Shown here one piece after another: positions 1 through 8,997 of a DNA stretch of 64,000 bases (positions within the stretch are counted from its first letter, which is position 1; the number at the start of each line of letters is the position of its first letter). This stretch comes from Sphingomonas aurea. Lineage in GTDB: Bacteria > Pseudomonadota > Alphaproteobacteria > Sphingomonadales > Sphingomonadaceae. Location: contig NZ_JAUUDS010000001.1 in the NCBI RefSeq assembly GCF_030678875.1, positions 1,149,173 through 1,213,172 on the forward strand. Direction: 5' to 3'. Below the pieces are notes generated by a model. It was not told the origin of the DNA. It did not search any database and worked only from the letters and a program-made list of their open reading frames with translations. The position numbers were made by a program, and so were the translations under genes.

Positions 1-1005
1 ACCGCCAACGCCCTGTTCGCGCAGGCCATTCCATCTGCCCTCGCCAAGGCGACCGGCAAGCGCGGCACCTGGACCCAGGCGTTCGGCGCGCAGGCGGACC
101 GGGCGTTCAACACCTGGTACGTCGCATCTTATGTCGATGCGATCGCCGCGGCGGGCAAGGCGGCCAAGCCGCTGCCGATGTACGTCAACGCCGCCCTCGC
201 CGGCCCTTCCAACGTGCCCGACCCGGACGGCGTGGCGAGCGGCGGGCCGCAGCAGGACGTGCTCGACATCTGGAAGGCGGCCGCCCCGCACATCGACCTC
301 GCCGCGCCCGACATCTATGACCGGACCAGCGCCAACGTCATCCAGTATCTCGACAGATATGCCCGTCCCGACAACGCCCTGCTGGTGCCCGAGATCGGCA
401 ACGCGCGCGAGTTCCACCGCTTCTTCTATGCCGCGCTGGGACGTGGGGCGATCGGCTATGCGCCGTTCGGGATCGACGGGACCGGCTATTTCAACTTCCC
501 GCTCGGCGCGCGCGACCTGGACGAGGCGGCGCTCGCCCCGCTGGTCCAGGCCTATGCCGCGGTCGGATCGATCATGCGCGACTGGGCCCGGCTCGCCGCG
601 AAAGGGCCGACCTGGGGCGCCGCCAAGCCCGACGACGGTGCCGCGCAGACGACCACCCTCGGGAAATGGACGATCACGGCCTCGTGGGGAGAGTGGCAGT
701 TCGGCATGAAGGACTGGACCTGGCTGAAGTCCGAACCCGCCCCCTGGGGCAAGGAGCCGGTCGGCGGCGTCGCGGTCGCGCAGATGGGGCCGGACGAGTT
801 CCTGGTCGTCGGCGATCACGTCCGCGTCAATTTCGCCGCGACCGATGCGGCGCCGGGTGCGCTGGTGCTGCGGGTCGAGGAAGGCGGTTTTCGCGACGGG
901 CGCTGGGTCACGGCCCGCGTCTGGAATGGTGACCAGACTGATTACGGGATCAACCTGATCGACCGGCCGCAGGTTCTGAAGGTCACCATGGGCCGCTATC
1001 GCTGA
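1..1005 (+). CDS. GH35-like beta-galactosidase with DUF5597-type C-terminus (5' partial)
   Basis: The open frame runs in from the left edge, so the N-terminus is missing; 334 residues are visible. The first part is the end of a TIM-barrel glycosidase with a VPEIGN motif (Glu codon at 391-393) where clan A glycosidases keep the catalytic nucleophile. From about base 590 a beta-rich C-terminal domain follows, resembling the DUF5597 domain found on GH35-like beta-galactosidases. The stop overlaps the start of the downstream fucosidase by one base (TGATG), so the two are co-translated. Both enzymes would trim non-reducing galactose and fucose from plant glycans such as xyloglucan. The substrate is inferred; the family call rests on overall resemblance. 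Confidence 0.75.
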   Translation, partial: TANALFAQAIPSALAKATGKRGTWTQAFGAQADRAFNTWYVASYVDAIAAAGKAAKPLPMYVNAALAGPSNVPDPDGVASGGPQQDVLDIWKAAAPHIDLAAPDIYDRTSANVIQYLDRYARPDNALLVPEIGNAREFHRFFYAALGRGAIGYAPFGIDGTGYFNFPLGARDLDEAALAPLVQAYAAVGSIMRDWARLAAKGPTWGAAKPDDGAAQTTTLGKWTITASWGEWQFGMKDWTWLKSEPAPWGKEPVGGVAVAQMGPDEFLVVGDHVRVNFAATDAAPGALVLRVEEGGFRDGRWVTARVWNGDQTDYGINLIDRPQVLKVTMGRYR

Positions 1006-2648
1006 TGGCTGTGTCCTCCATCCCGGCGGCCTGGCGGCGGCGCGAAGTGCTGGCGGGGCTCGCGGCCCTGCCCGCTGTCGCGCGCGCGGGAGTGATCGCG
1101 CCCGGCCCGGTCCAGCCGAGCTGGCCGTCGCTGGTCGAGCATTACCGCTATCCGGACTGGTTCCGCGACGCCAAGTTCGGCATCTGGTCGCACTGGGGCC
1201 CGCAATCGGTGCCCGAGCAGGGCGACTGGTACGGGCGGTTCCTCTACATGCAGGGCCACCCGATGTATTGCCACCATCTGGCGACCTATGGCCATCCCGC
1301 CGACACCGGCATGATGGACATCCAGCACCGCTGGACCGCCGCGCGCTGGGATCCGGAGGCGTTGATGCGGCGCTTCGTGCAGGCGGGCGCGAAATATTTC
1401 GTGTCGCTCGCCTGCCACCACGACAATCTCGACTGCTACGACAGCGCACACCACCCGTGGAACGCGATGCGGGTGGGGCCGAAGCGCGACGTGGTCGGCA
1501 CCTGGGCGAAGACGGCGCGCGCGGCGGGGCTGCGCTTCGGCGTGTCCAACCATGCCAGCCATGCGTGGCACTGGTATCAGCCGGCCTATGCCTATGATCC
1601 CGAAGGGCCGCACAAGGGCGAGCGCTACGACGCGTATCGGCTGACCAAGGCTGACGGTCGGGGCAAGTGGTGGGAGGGGCTGGACCCTCAGGACCTCTAT
1701 ACCGGCTGCCACATGGTCGCGCCGGACGGGATCGACACGGTCGCGGCGATGGACGCGTGGCACGAGGCGCATGACGGCCAGTGGATCGAGACCGCGCCAC
1801 CCGGCGACGCACGCTACGCGCAGCGCTGGCTGCTGCGCCAGACCGACCTGATGGCGAAATACCGGCCAGACTTCTGCTACATGGACAATTACGAGCTGCC
1901 GTTCGGCCCCATCGGACTGGCGGCGGCGGCCGATTACTACAACCGCTCGATCGACTGGCACGGGCATGTCGACGTGGTGCTAACCGCCAAGCAGCTGAAG
2001 CCGCACGCCCGGTTCGGCCTGGTCCAGGATGTCGAGCGCGGCTTTTCCGACCGGCTGTGGGACGAGCCGTGGCAGACCGACACCTGCATCGGCGACTGGT
2101 TCTACAATCGCGCGCGCTTCACCGACCGCAGCTACAAGTCGGCCGAGGACGTCATCCAGCGGCTCGCCGACGTGGTGTCGAAGAACGGCAACCTGCTGCT
2201 CTCCGTTCCCCAGCGCGGCGACGGCACGATCGATGCCGAGGAGGAACGCATTCTGGACAGGCTGGCCGCGTGGATGGCAGTGAACGGCACCGCGATCTTC
2301 GGCTCGCGGCCATGGCGCATCTATGGCGAGGGGCCGACCAAGCTCGCCACCGGCATGCAGAACGAGGGCGCCTTTGCCGGCTTCACCGCCCGCGACGTGC
2401 GGTTCACGACAAAGGACGGCGCGCTCTACCTGTTCTTCCTGAAGGCGCCGCGCGGGCCGGTGCGTGTCGGCGCGCTCGGGCGGCAGGCAGGGCCGGCGCG
2501 GGTCGCCCGCCTGATGCGGCTGGGCGGCGGCCCGGTCGCGTTCCGCCAGACCGACACCGCGCTGGAATTCGACGCCGGCGACGACGGCGGGATCGTGCCG
2601 GTCTACCGGATCGAGGGGGCGTCCGTCGCTTTTTCGGGGCGGACATAG
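1005..2648 (+). CDS. Alpha-L-fucosidase, GH29 family, exported
   Basis: This 547-residue protein hydrolyses terminal alpha-L-fucose. Residues 11-29 form a twin-arginine-like signal (RRREVLAGLAALPAVARA), so export by Tat is likely. GH29 hallmarks follow: WFRDAKFGIWSHWG near residues 50-63, ACHHDNLDCYDS with the substrate-binding His pair, SNHASHAWHW, and YMDNYE, the region of the catalytic Asp in this family. The C-terminal part (from about residue 440) is a beta-sandwich. The start overlaps the stop of the upstream galactosidase by one base. The last 46 bases overlap the 3' end of the convergent cation transporter. Natural substrate (xyloglucan, fucoidan or pectin side chain) cannot be told from sequence. 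Confidence 0.9.
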   Translation: MAVSSIPAAWRRREVLAGLAALPAVARAGVIAPGPVQPSWPSLVEHYRYPDWFRDAKFGIWSHWGPQSVPEQGDWYGRFLYMQGHPMYCHHLATYGHPADTGMMDIQHRWTAARWDPEALMRRFVQAGAKYFVSLACHHDNLDCYDSAHHPWNAMRVGPKRDVVGTWAKTARAAGLRFGVSNHASHAWHWYQPAYAYDPEGPHKGERYDAYRLTKADGRGKWWEGLDPQDLYTGCHMVAPDGIDTVAAMDAWHEAHDGQWIETAPPGDARYAQRWLLRQTDLMAKYRPDFCYMDNYELPFGPIGLAAAADYYNRSIDWHGHVDVVLTAKQLKPHARFGLVQDVERGFSDRLWDEPWQTDTCIGDWFYNRARFTDRSYKSAEDVIQRLADVVSKNGNLLLSVPQRGDGTIDAEEERILDRLAAWMAVNGTAIFGSRPWRIYGEGPTKLATGMQNEGAFAGFTARDVRFTTKDGALYLFFLKAPRGPVRVGALGRQAGPARVARLMRLGGGPVAFRQTDTALEFDAGDDGGIVPVYRIEGASVAFSGRT

Positions 2649-3547
2649 ATCGACGAGATATCGGGGAACTCGGCGCGCAACTGCGCCTCGATCCGCTCGA
2701 CCAGCGTCTCGCCCTCACCCATGGTCAGCGCATCGTCGAAATCGGCGCTGATCGCCACGAACACCGCGTCGGGCGCGGTGTGGATGGTGCGGACATGATT
2801 GACCGCGGTGATGCCGGGGCTGGCGGCGACCAGCGCGCGGACCCGCTCGACCACGCGCGGGTCGGCCCGCTCGCCGATCAGCAGCCCCTTGGCCTCACGC
2901 GCCAGCAGCGTCGCGACCGCCGCCAGGATGACGCCGATCACGATCGAGGCGACACCGTCGATCCGCGCGTCTTCCCAGGCATGGCTCGCCCACACGCCGA
3001 TCCCTGCGACGGCCAGCCCGGCGAGCGCGGCCGAATCCTCGAACAGGACGATGAAGCTGGCTGGGTCCTTCGACTCCTTGATCGCGGTCCACCACGGCGT
3101 GTCGCCCTTGGCGCTGCGGAACTCGCGCACCGCGATCGTCCACGAACTCCCCTCCAGCAACGCGGCGATGCCGAGCACGACATAGTTGATCGTTGGGTCG
3201 GTCAGCGGCTCGGGGTTCCGGATGTGCAGCCAGCCCTCATAGATCGAGATGCCGGCGCCGAGCGCGAAGATCAGGATGGCGACGACGAACGCCCAGAAAT
3301 ACAGCTCGCGTCCGTAACCGAAGGGGTGGCGCGTGTCGGGCGGCCGCTTGGCGCGGCGCTGGCCATAGAGGAGCAGGATCTGGTTCCCGCTGTCGACCAG
3401 CGAGTGGAACCCCTCCGACAGCATCGACGACGATCCGGTCAGCGCCGCCGCGACGAATTTGGCGACGGCGATGCCGACATTGGCGAACAGCGCGCCGAAC
3501 AGCACGATGTTGGAACGGATCGTCTTGGCGATACTGGTATTGGCCAT
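2603..3547 (-). CDS. Cation diffusion facilitator (CDF) family transporter
   Basis: A 314-residue inner-membrane cation/proton antiporter of the CDF family, likely exporting zinc or a similar divalent metal. About six transmembrane segments are visible, starting with SNIVLFGALFANVGIAVAKF. The first metal site motif is SEGFHSLVDS (HxxxD); the second membrane site reads LFEDSAALAG, with E-D instead of the common HxxxD, a variant seen in the ZnT9-like branch. The C-terminal cytoplasmic domain ends near AEFPDISSIYVRPE. The frame extends upstream to 3754, but the ATG at 3547 (MANTSIAKTIRSN) fits family N-termini; the longer version starts with low-complexity shadow sequence. The 3' end overlaps the fucosidase gene convergently by 46 bases. 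Confidence 0.85.
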   Translation of the reverse strand: MANTSIAKTIRSNIVLFGALFANVGIAVAKFVAAALTGSSSMLSEGFHSLVDSGNQILLLYGQRRAKRPPDTRHPFGYGRELYFWAFVVAILIFALGAGISIYEGWLHIRNPEPLTDPTINYVVLGIAALLEGSSWTIAVREFRSAKGDTPWWTAIKESKDPASFIVLFEDSAALAGLAVAGIGVWASHAWEDARIDGVASIVIGVILAAVATLLAREAKGLLIGERADPRVVERVRALVAASPGITAVNHVRTIHTAPDAVFVAISADFDDALTMGEGETLVERIEAQLRAEFPDISSIYVRPEKATDAPSIR

Positions 3548-3593
3548 AGGGGGCGCAACGCACCGGTCCCACCAGGGTTCTACCAGCCCGCCT

Positions 3594-4787
3594 CTATTCG
3601 GCCGGGACGAGCGCCGGCCGCTGCCGCTCCGCCAGCATCGACATGATCCAGAAGGCAAGCCCGCCCAGCGCCAGCGCACAGCCGACCCAGCCGGTCGAGG
3701 TCCAGCCATGCCCGCCCGCGATCGCCAGCCCGGCGAGCCACGGCCCCAGCGCATTGGCGGTGTTGAACGCGGAGTGATTCAGCGCCGCCGCCAGGCTCTG
3801 CGCGCCGCGTGCCACGTCCATCAGCCGGGTCTGCAGCACGGTGCCGAGCGACCCGCCGATGCCGATCAGGAAGACGTCGAGCGTCACCGTCCAGCCATTC
3901 TGCGCCGCCAGCGGGAACAGCGCCAGCGACGCCGCGCTCCACAGCAGCAGCCCGGCTACCGTCGGCATCAGCGCGCGATCGGCGAAGTACGGGACCAGCA
4001 GGTTGCCCGCCAGCATCCCCAGTCCGAACACGCCCAGCACCAGCGGCACCATCGTCGGCGCGAGGCCGGTCACCTCCACCAGCGTAGATGCGAGATAAGT
4101 ATAGACCGCGAACAGCCCGCCGAAGCCGATCGCGCCGATCCCCAGCGTCAGCCACAATTGCGGGATGGCGAGCGCGCCCAGCTCCGCCAGCGGACTGGCG
4201 GTCGCGGCCGGCGGATCGCGCGGGGCGAACGCCGCGACCAGCGCCACCGTCGCCAGCCCCAGCACCGCGACGATGCCGAAGCCCCAGCGCCAGCCCGCGA
4301 CCTGCCCGATCCAGTTGGCCAGCGGCACGCCGATCACCGTCGCCACGGTCAGCCCCAGCATGACCCGCGATACGGCATAGGTGCGCCGCTCCGGCCCGAC
4401 CAGCGAGGCAGCGACCAGTGCCGCGACCCCGAAATAGGCGCCGTGCGGCAGGCCGCTGAGAAACCGGAACAGGAGCATCGCGTGATAGGACGACGCCAGC
4501 GCGCTCATCGCGTTGCCCAGCGCGAACAGCACCATCAGCACGAGGAGCAGGCTACGCCGCGCCATCCGCGCGCCGAGCACCGCGAGGAGCGGCGCCCCGA
4601 CCACCACCCCCAGCGCATAGGCACTGATGACATGGCCGGCCACCGGCTCCGAGATACCCAGCCCCCGCGAGAAGTCGGGCAGCAGGCTCATCGTCGCGAA
4701 CTCGGTCGTGCCGATCGCGAACCCACCCATGGCAAGCGCGAAGAACACCAATCCCGGCCGGGGCACCCGCCGTTCAGCTTCGATCAT
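3594..4787 (-). CDS. MFS transporter, DHA1 (AraJ/YdhP-like) family
   Basis: A 397-residue major facilitator protein with 12 predicted membrane segments. The first helix contains FALAMGGFAIGTTEFATMSLLP, close to the GTTEF motif typical of AraJ/YdhP-type DHA1 carriers, and RFLSGLPHGAYFGVAALVA is the conserved helix 4 signature of that group. Such carriers export sugars or drugs; the substrate is unknown. The frame is open to 5213, but the start at 4787 (MIEAERRVPRPG) is preferred because the extra 142 residues are antisense to the cupin gene. It faces away from the cupin gene at 4948, with a 160-base shared upstream region. Confidence 0.85.
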   Translation of the reverse strand: MIEAERRVPRPGLVFFALAMGGFAIGTTEFATMSLLPDFSRGLGISEPVAGHVISAYALGVVVGAPLLAVLGARMARRSLLLVLMVLFALGNAMSALASSYHAMLLFRFLSGLPHGAYFGVAALVAASLVGPERRTYAVSRVMLGLTVATVIGVPLANWIGQVAGWRWGFGIVAVLGLATVALVAAFAPRDPPAATASPLAELGALAIPQLWLTLGIGAIGFGGLFAVYTYLASTLVEVTGLAPTMVPLVLGVFGLGMLAGNLLVPYFADRALMPTVAGLLLWSAASLALFPLAAQNGWTVTLDVFLIGIGGSLGTVLQTRLMDVARGAQSLAAALNHSAFNTANALGPWLAGLAIAGGHGWTSTGWVGCALALGGLAFWIMSMLAERQRPALVPAE

Positions 4788-4947
4788 ACTGGTTCTCCGG
4801 GAGTAGGCACGACAGGTAAGGCTTTTATGCTGCACCGCAACCGAAGTGCGACTGTCGAGGCTGCAAGCCGGCTTGCCCGAATTGCAGGCGGGAACGCGTT
4901 CGCCCCTCGCGCGTCCGATCCCGGCGACACGTACAGGAGCGAGACGA

Positions 4948-5364
4948 ATGGCGATCTTCAACAAGGACATGGTCGAACTGGCCGGCAGCAACACCCTTTG
5001 GCAGAAGGAGGTGTACCGCGACGCCAAGGTGCAGATCGTGCTGATGAGCATCCCCGCCGGAGAGGAGATCGGGATGGAAACCCACCCCGCCGACCAGACC
5101 ACCTTCTTCGTTTCCGGCGAGGCGCGGGTCGTGATCAACGGCCATTCGACCAAAGCCACGCCCAACCACCTGATCGTCGTGCCCAAGGGTTCGGAGCACA
5201 ATATCGTCAACACCGGCTCGGGCGAGTTGAAGCTCTTCTCGGTCTATGCGCCCCCGGCCGAACCCGAAGGCGCGGCGTTCCGCACCAAGGCGGAGGCCGA
5301 GGAGGCGGAGAAGGGTCTGCTCGCCAAGGCGGCAGACGCGGTGAAGGACGTGATCGGCCGGTGA
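4948..5364 (+). CDS. Cupin domain protein
   Basis: A 138-residue single-domain cupin. The ATG at 4948 has a good ribosome site (AGGAGCGAG). Cupin motif 1 appears as MSIPAGEEIGMETHPADQ through the region around residue 60, and motif 2 as PNHLIVVPKGSEHNIVNTG. Two His and one Glu that could bind a metal are kept. A charged alanine-rich tail (KAEAEEAEKGLLAKAADAVKDVIGR) follows. Small cupins of this kind are often annotated as mannose-6-phosphate isomerase-like, but no catalytic role can be assigned here. The TetR gene starts 24 bases downstream across a strong hairpin. Confidence 0.75.
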   Translation: MAIFNKDMVELAGSNTLWQKEVYRDAKVQIVLMSIPAGEEIGMETHPADQTTFFVSGEARVVINGHSTKATPNHLIVVPKGSEHNIVNTGSGELKLFSVYAPPAEPEGAAFRTKAEAEEAEKGLLAKAADAVKDVIGR

Positions 5365-5370
5365 CCGCCG

Positions 5371-5404
5371 CCGCCATCGGCGATAACGGTGTCGCCGATG
5401 GCGG
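5371..5404 (+). promoter_or_regulatory. 13-bp perfect inverted repeat over the TetR start codons
   Basis: CCGCCATCGGCGA (5371-5383) and TCGCCGATGGCGG (5392-5404) are perfect reverse complements around an 8-base loop. The GTG at 5389 lies in the loop and the ATG at 5398 in the descending arm. It could end cupin transcription, mask initiation of the regulator, or be an operator. There is no U-tract, so simple intrinsic termination is less likely. Confidence 0.6.
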
Positions 5405-5976
5405 ATGATCCCAATTCTCCCAGGCGCGCGCCGCGACGCGACGCGCAGGCGCGACGCGAGGCGCTGATCGTCGCGGCGGCGTCGTGCTTCGCCGCGCGCG
5501 GCTATGGCGTGCCGCTGGAGGTGATTGCGGACGAGGCGGGAGTCGGCCGGGGTACGCTCTACCGCAATTTTCGCGACCGCGAGGCGCTGGCGCTGGCCAT
5601 CTTCTCGCGCGAGGTCGACCGGATGGAGGCGGCGCTCGACCCCGCCGCCCCGCTCGCCGGCAGCATCGCGACGATGGTACGCAGCGGCGCGCCGGCGGCG
5701 TCGCTGTTCACGCGCATCGCCGCCGAGCTGAAGCTCGACGACGCGAACATCGCCGCGTTCCGGGCATTGGGCGTGCGGCTGGAGGGGGTGGTCGCACCAG
5801 CGGTGAAGCAGGCGCAGGCGCGAGGCGAGATCGCAGCGACGGTGACGCCGCACGCGGTGGTGCTGGCGATGCGTATGGCCGGCGGACTGCTGCTGCCCTT
5901 CATGACCGAGGCGGAGGTCAGCGAGCAGCTGAACGCGGCGCTGGCGCTGCTGTTCGAAGGGCTGCAGCCTCGGTAG
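5389..5976 (+). CDS. TetR/AcrR family transcriptional regulator
   Basis: A 195-residue repressor. The N-terminal helix-turn-helix is plain: ARREALIVAAASCFAARGYG, then LEVIADEAGVGRGTLYRNF (recognition helix GRGTLYRNF) near residues 43-62. The C-terminal ligand domain is typical of the family. Either the GTG at 5389 or the ATG at 5398 could start it; neither has a clear ribosome site, and both sit within a 13-bp stem-loop. The gene lies tail to tail with the efflux operon (12-base gap), and a palindrome of TetR type lies upstream of that operon at 10198, so it may control the pump. That link is inferred. Confidence 0.85.
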   Translation: MSPMADDPNSPRRAPRRDAQARREALIVAAASCFAARGYGVPLEVIADEAGVGRGTLYRNFRDREALALAIFSREVDRMEAALDPAAPLAGSIATMVRSGAPAASLFTRIAAELKLDDANIAAFRALGVRLEGVVAPAVKQAQARGEIAATVTPHAVVLAMRMAGGLLLPFMTEAEVSEQLNAALALLFEGLQPR

Positions 5977-5988
5977 GCATTTCCTCCG

Positions 5989-7434
5989 TTACGACGCCGG
6001 CCGCTCGGCCCGATCCGTCCACCCCAGCCCCAGCGCCTTGTTCACCGCGATATAGCTCCCGCTCAGCTGCGCCTTCGCCTGGACAACGGCAATCGCGGCC
6101 GACAGCTGCTGCCGCTCGATGTCGAGCTGGTCGATCAGCGTGCTGGTCCCCGCCGCCACCCGCTGCCGGTTGAGCGCCGCCGCCCGGCCGGCCGTCTCCT
6201 GCGCGCGGACCAGCTGCCCCAGCTGCGCGCGGGTGCTGCCGAAGCGGGAGAGCGCGTCCTCCGCGTCCTGCAACGCCGCCAGCACCGTCTGGCGGTACTG
6301 CGCCTCGGCCTGGTCGCGTTGCGCCTCCGACGCCTGCGTCGCCGCGCGCGCCCGGCCGAAGTCGAGGAACGACCAGGACAACGACGGCGCTGCCAGCGCG
6401 GTCAGCTTGCCCAGGTCGAACACGTCGGCGGGCGACGTCCCGCCCAGCCCCAGCAGCCCCAGGAAGCGGATGCCGGGCAGCTCCTTCGCCTTGTTCACCC
6501 CGATCGCCGCCGTGCCCGCCGCCAGCTGGCGCTCGGCCGAGCGCACGTCGGGGCGGTGCGCGATCAGCGCTGCCGGATCACCGATCGCGACCGTGGCGGG
6601 GGGAAGCGGCACCGGCACGACCGTCGCCAGCGTCGCGTCGAGCGCACCCGGCGTTCGCCCGGTCAGCACCGCCAGCTGGTCGCGATAGGCATCGGCCTGC
6701 GCGCCGAGCGGGATCGCCTGCGCCTGCGTATTCTCCAGTTCGCCCTGCAACCGCTCCAGGTCGAGCCGCGAGGCGGTGCCGCGCGCCTCACGCTGGCGTT
6801 GCAGCGCGATCTGCCGTTCCTGCAACTGCGTCGAGGCGGCGTTCAGCCGGATACGCTCCTGCACGTCGCGAAGGTTGACGTACGCCTGCGCGACCTGCGC
6901 CGACAGCGACACCTGCGCGTCCGCAAGGTCCGCCACCCGCACCTCTGCGGTCGCGCGCCGCTGTTCCACCCCGCGCCGGCCGCCGCCGAACAGGTCCAGC
7001 TCCCACGACGCGTTCGCACCCAGATTGTAGAAGTTCAGCTGCGTGCCGGACGATTCGTCATTGCCACCGCTCTCCCCCGTGCCGCCCAGCCCGACACCCG
7101 GCAGTTCGGCGTGGAGATAGGTGGCATTGGCGCTGACGCTCGGCAGCTGGCCGGTGCGCTGCTGGCGCAGCTGGGCCTCGGCCTCGCGGATCCGCGCGGT
7201 CGCCTGGTCGATCGTCGGGCTGTGCGCCAGCGCGTCGTCGACCAGCCGGGTCAGCGTCGGGTCGCCCATCCCCTCCCACCAGCGGGCAAGCCCCGGCGTG
7301 GCACTTGTGCTGCCCGCCGGTGCGCGGACGAAACCGGCAGCATCGGCCGCGACCTTGGGCGGCCCCTGATAGGCGGGGCCGACGGTGCAGGCGCCCAGCA
7401 GCGCGACGGTGGAGAGGAGGAGGATCTTGCGCAT
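5989..7434 (-). CDS. Efflux RND/MFS outer membrane factor (TolC/NodT family lipoprotein)
   Basis: A 481-residue outer membrane channel of the NodT subfamily. The N-terminus is a lipoprotein signal with lipobox LLGAC (Cys16), followed by WWEGMGDPTLTRLVDDAL, typical of OprM-like factors. Two repeats of long alpha-hairpins follow, with HRPDVRSAERQLAA marking the second half. It is the last gene of a three-gene operon: its ATG overlaps the stop of the DHA2 pump by one base. With the membrane fusion protein and the pump it would form a tripartite exporter across both membranes. The same frame stays open upstream to 8934, but that part is antisense-free shadow over the pump gene and is not coding. 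Confidence 0.9.
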   Translation of the reverse strand: MRKILLLSTVALLGACTVGPAYQGPPKVAADAAGFVRAPAGSTSATPGLARWWEGMGDPTLTRLVDDALAHSPTIDQATARIREAEAQLRQQRTGQLPSVSANATYLHAELPGVGLGGTGESGGNDESSGTQLNFYNLGANASWELDLFGGGRRGVEQRRATAEVRVADLADAQVSLSAQVAQAYVNLRDVQERIRLNAASTQLQERQIALQRQREARGTASRLDLERLQGELENTQAQAIPLGAQADAYRDQLAVLTGRTPGALDATLATVVPVPLPPATVAIGDPAALIAHRPDVRSAERQLAAGTAAIGVNKAKELPGIRFLGLLGLGGTSPADVFDLGKLTALAAPSLSWSFLDFGRARAATQASEAQRDQAEAQYRQTVLAALQDAEDALSRFGSTRAQLGQLVRAQETAGRAAALNRQRVAAGTSTLIDQLDIERQQLSAAIAVVQAKAQLSGSYIAVNKALGLGWTDRAERPAS

Positions 7435-8996
7435 CAGTGCACCATCGCCGCCCCGGCCGTCTTCGGCAGGGGCTTCAGGAACAGGACCAGCGGCAGCACC
7501 GCCAGCGTGCCGACCCCCATGATCCAGAAGATGTCGTTGAAGGTCATGGTCAGCGCCTGCGCCTGGATCTGCTGCGACACCAGCCGCAGCCCGGCGGTCT
7601 GGTCGCCGACCGTGTGGGCGAGGCCGCCGACATAGGCCTGCACGGCCTGGCTGTTGGCGTTCAGGCCCTCCTCGATCCGCCGCTGGTGCAGCCACATGCG
7701 CTGGTCCTGCAGGATCGAGATGCCGGCCAGCGCGAAGCTGCCGCCCAGGTTCCGGAACGCGTTGAACAGCCCCGATGCGTCGCCGGCATCCTCGCGCGGG
7801 ACCGACCGGACCACCGCCTGGCTCAGGAACAGCATGCCCAGGATCTGCCCGACCCCGCGCAGCAGCTGCGACACGGTGAAGTCGCCGCCCGCCGACGCCG
7901 CGGTCAGGTTGGAATCGAGCAGCGCCGACGTCCCCATGATGAGTAGTCCCGCCGCCACTGCAATGCGGATGTCCAGCGTGCGCAGCAGGATCGGCACGAT
8001 CGCCATCATGAACAGGCTGGGGATGCCCGACAGCAGCACGACCTTGCCCGATTGCAGCGCGTTGTAATCGGCCAGCGCCGACAGGAACTGCGGGATCGCA
8101 TAGCTGGTGCCGTAGAGTACGATGCCCAGCACCACCCCCATCAGCGCGACCGAGCCGAACTGCCGGTCGAGCAGCAGCTTCAGCTTGATGATCGGCCGCG
8201 CTGCCGTCGCCTGCCCCCAGAACAGCAGCGCGAAGCCGGTGACGCTGACCAGCGCCATCGCCTGGATCAGCCCGGACGAAAACCACTGTTCGCGCTGCCC
8301 GTCCTCCAGGAACACGGTCAGCCCGCCCAGCCCCAGCGCCAGCCCGGCGATGCCCAGCCAGTCCGCCTCGCCGAACAGGTGCAGCTTCGCCTTCTCGTGC
8401 GGCAGGCCGACGAGCAGCAGCGTGACGAGGATCGCGCAGATCGGCACGTTCAGGAAGAACGCGTAATGCCAGCTGATATTCTCGGTCAGCCAACCTCCGA
8501 TCAGGGGCCCCAGCACCGGACCCAGGATCGCGGTCACGCCGAAGGCGGCGATGCCGATCGGCTGCTGCTGCGGGGGCAGGCGCTGGGCGATGATCGTCTG
8601 CGCGGTCGGGATCATCGCACCACCGGTGAAGCCCTGCCCGACCCGGCCGATAATCATCATCGTCAGATTGGTCGACACGCCGCACATGACGGAAAAGGCG
8701 GTGAACAGACCCGCGGCGATCAGCAGGAAGGTGCGCAGGCCCAGCATCCGCTCCAGCCACGCCGCCATCGGGATGATGACGATCTCGGCGACCAGATAGG
8801 CGGTGGCGATCCACGTCCCCTCCGTCCCGCTCGCCCCGATCTCGCCCTGGATCGTGGGTAAGGCGGAATTGACGATCGAAATGTCGAGCGTCGCCATCAG
8901 CGCGCCCAGCGTCCCGGCCGCCACGGCCAGCCACGCGCCCAGATCCGCGCGCTGCTCGGCGCGGGCAGGCGTCCGGCTTACCGCCGCAGTGGCCAT
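7434..8996 (-). CDS. DHA2 family MFS drug exporter (EmrB/QacA type)
   Basis: A 520-residue inner-membrane proton/drug antiporter with 14 predicted membrane segments. The family signature is clear: LMATLDISIVNSALPTIQGEIGA at the N-terminus, GTWIATAYLVAEIVIIPMAAWL, and GPVLGPLIGGWLTENISWHYAFFLNVP (motif C region and the conserved W-H-Y-A-F-F). It is the middle gene of the efflux operon: one base separates it from the fusion-protein stop and its own stop overlaps the outer membrane factor. The operon matches the EmrAB-TolC layout. Substrates are unknown, but hydrophobic drugs or fatty acids are usual. Confidence 0.92.
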   Translation of the reverse strand: MATAAVSRTPARAEQRADLGAWLAVAAGTLGALMATLDISIVNSALPTIQGEIGASGTEGTWIATAYLVAEIVIIPMAAWLERMLGLRTFLLIAAGLFTAFSVMCGVSTNLTMMIIGRVGQGFTGGAMIPTAQTIIAQRLPPQQQPIGIAAFGVTAILGPVLGPLIGGWLTENISWHYAFFLNVPICAILVTLLLVGLPHEKAKLHLFGEADWLGIAGLALGLGGLTVFLEDGQREQWFSSGLIQAMALVSVTGFALLFWGQATAARPIIKLKLLLDRQFGSVALMGVVLGIVLYGTSYAIPQFLSALADYNALQSGKVVLLSGIPSLFMMAIVPILLRTLDIRIAVAAGLLIMGTSALLDSNLTAASAGGDFTVSQLLRGVGQILGMLFLSQAVVRSVPREDAGDASGLFNAFRNLGGSFALAGISILQDQRMWLHQRRIEEGLNANSQAVQAYVGGLAHTVGDQTAGLRLVSQQIQAQALTMTFNDIFWIMGVGTLAVLPLVLFLKPLPKTAGAAMVH

Positions 8997-8997
8997 C

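Noticed and set aside
7435..8934. Long minus-strand frame that extends the outer membrane factor upstream to about 980 residues
   Set aside because: The extra part overlaps the DHA2 pump in another frame on the same strand, is low in complexity and rich in Arg/Ala, and the lipoprotein leader gives the true start at 7434.
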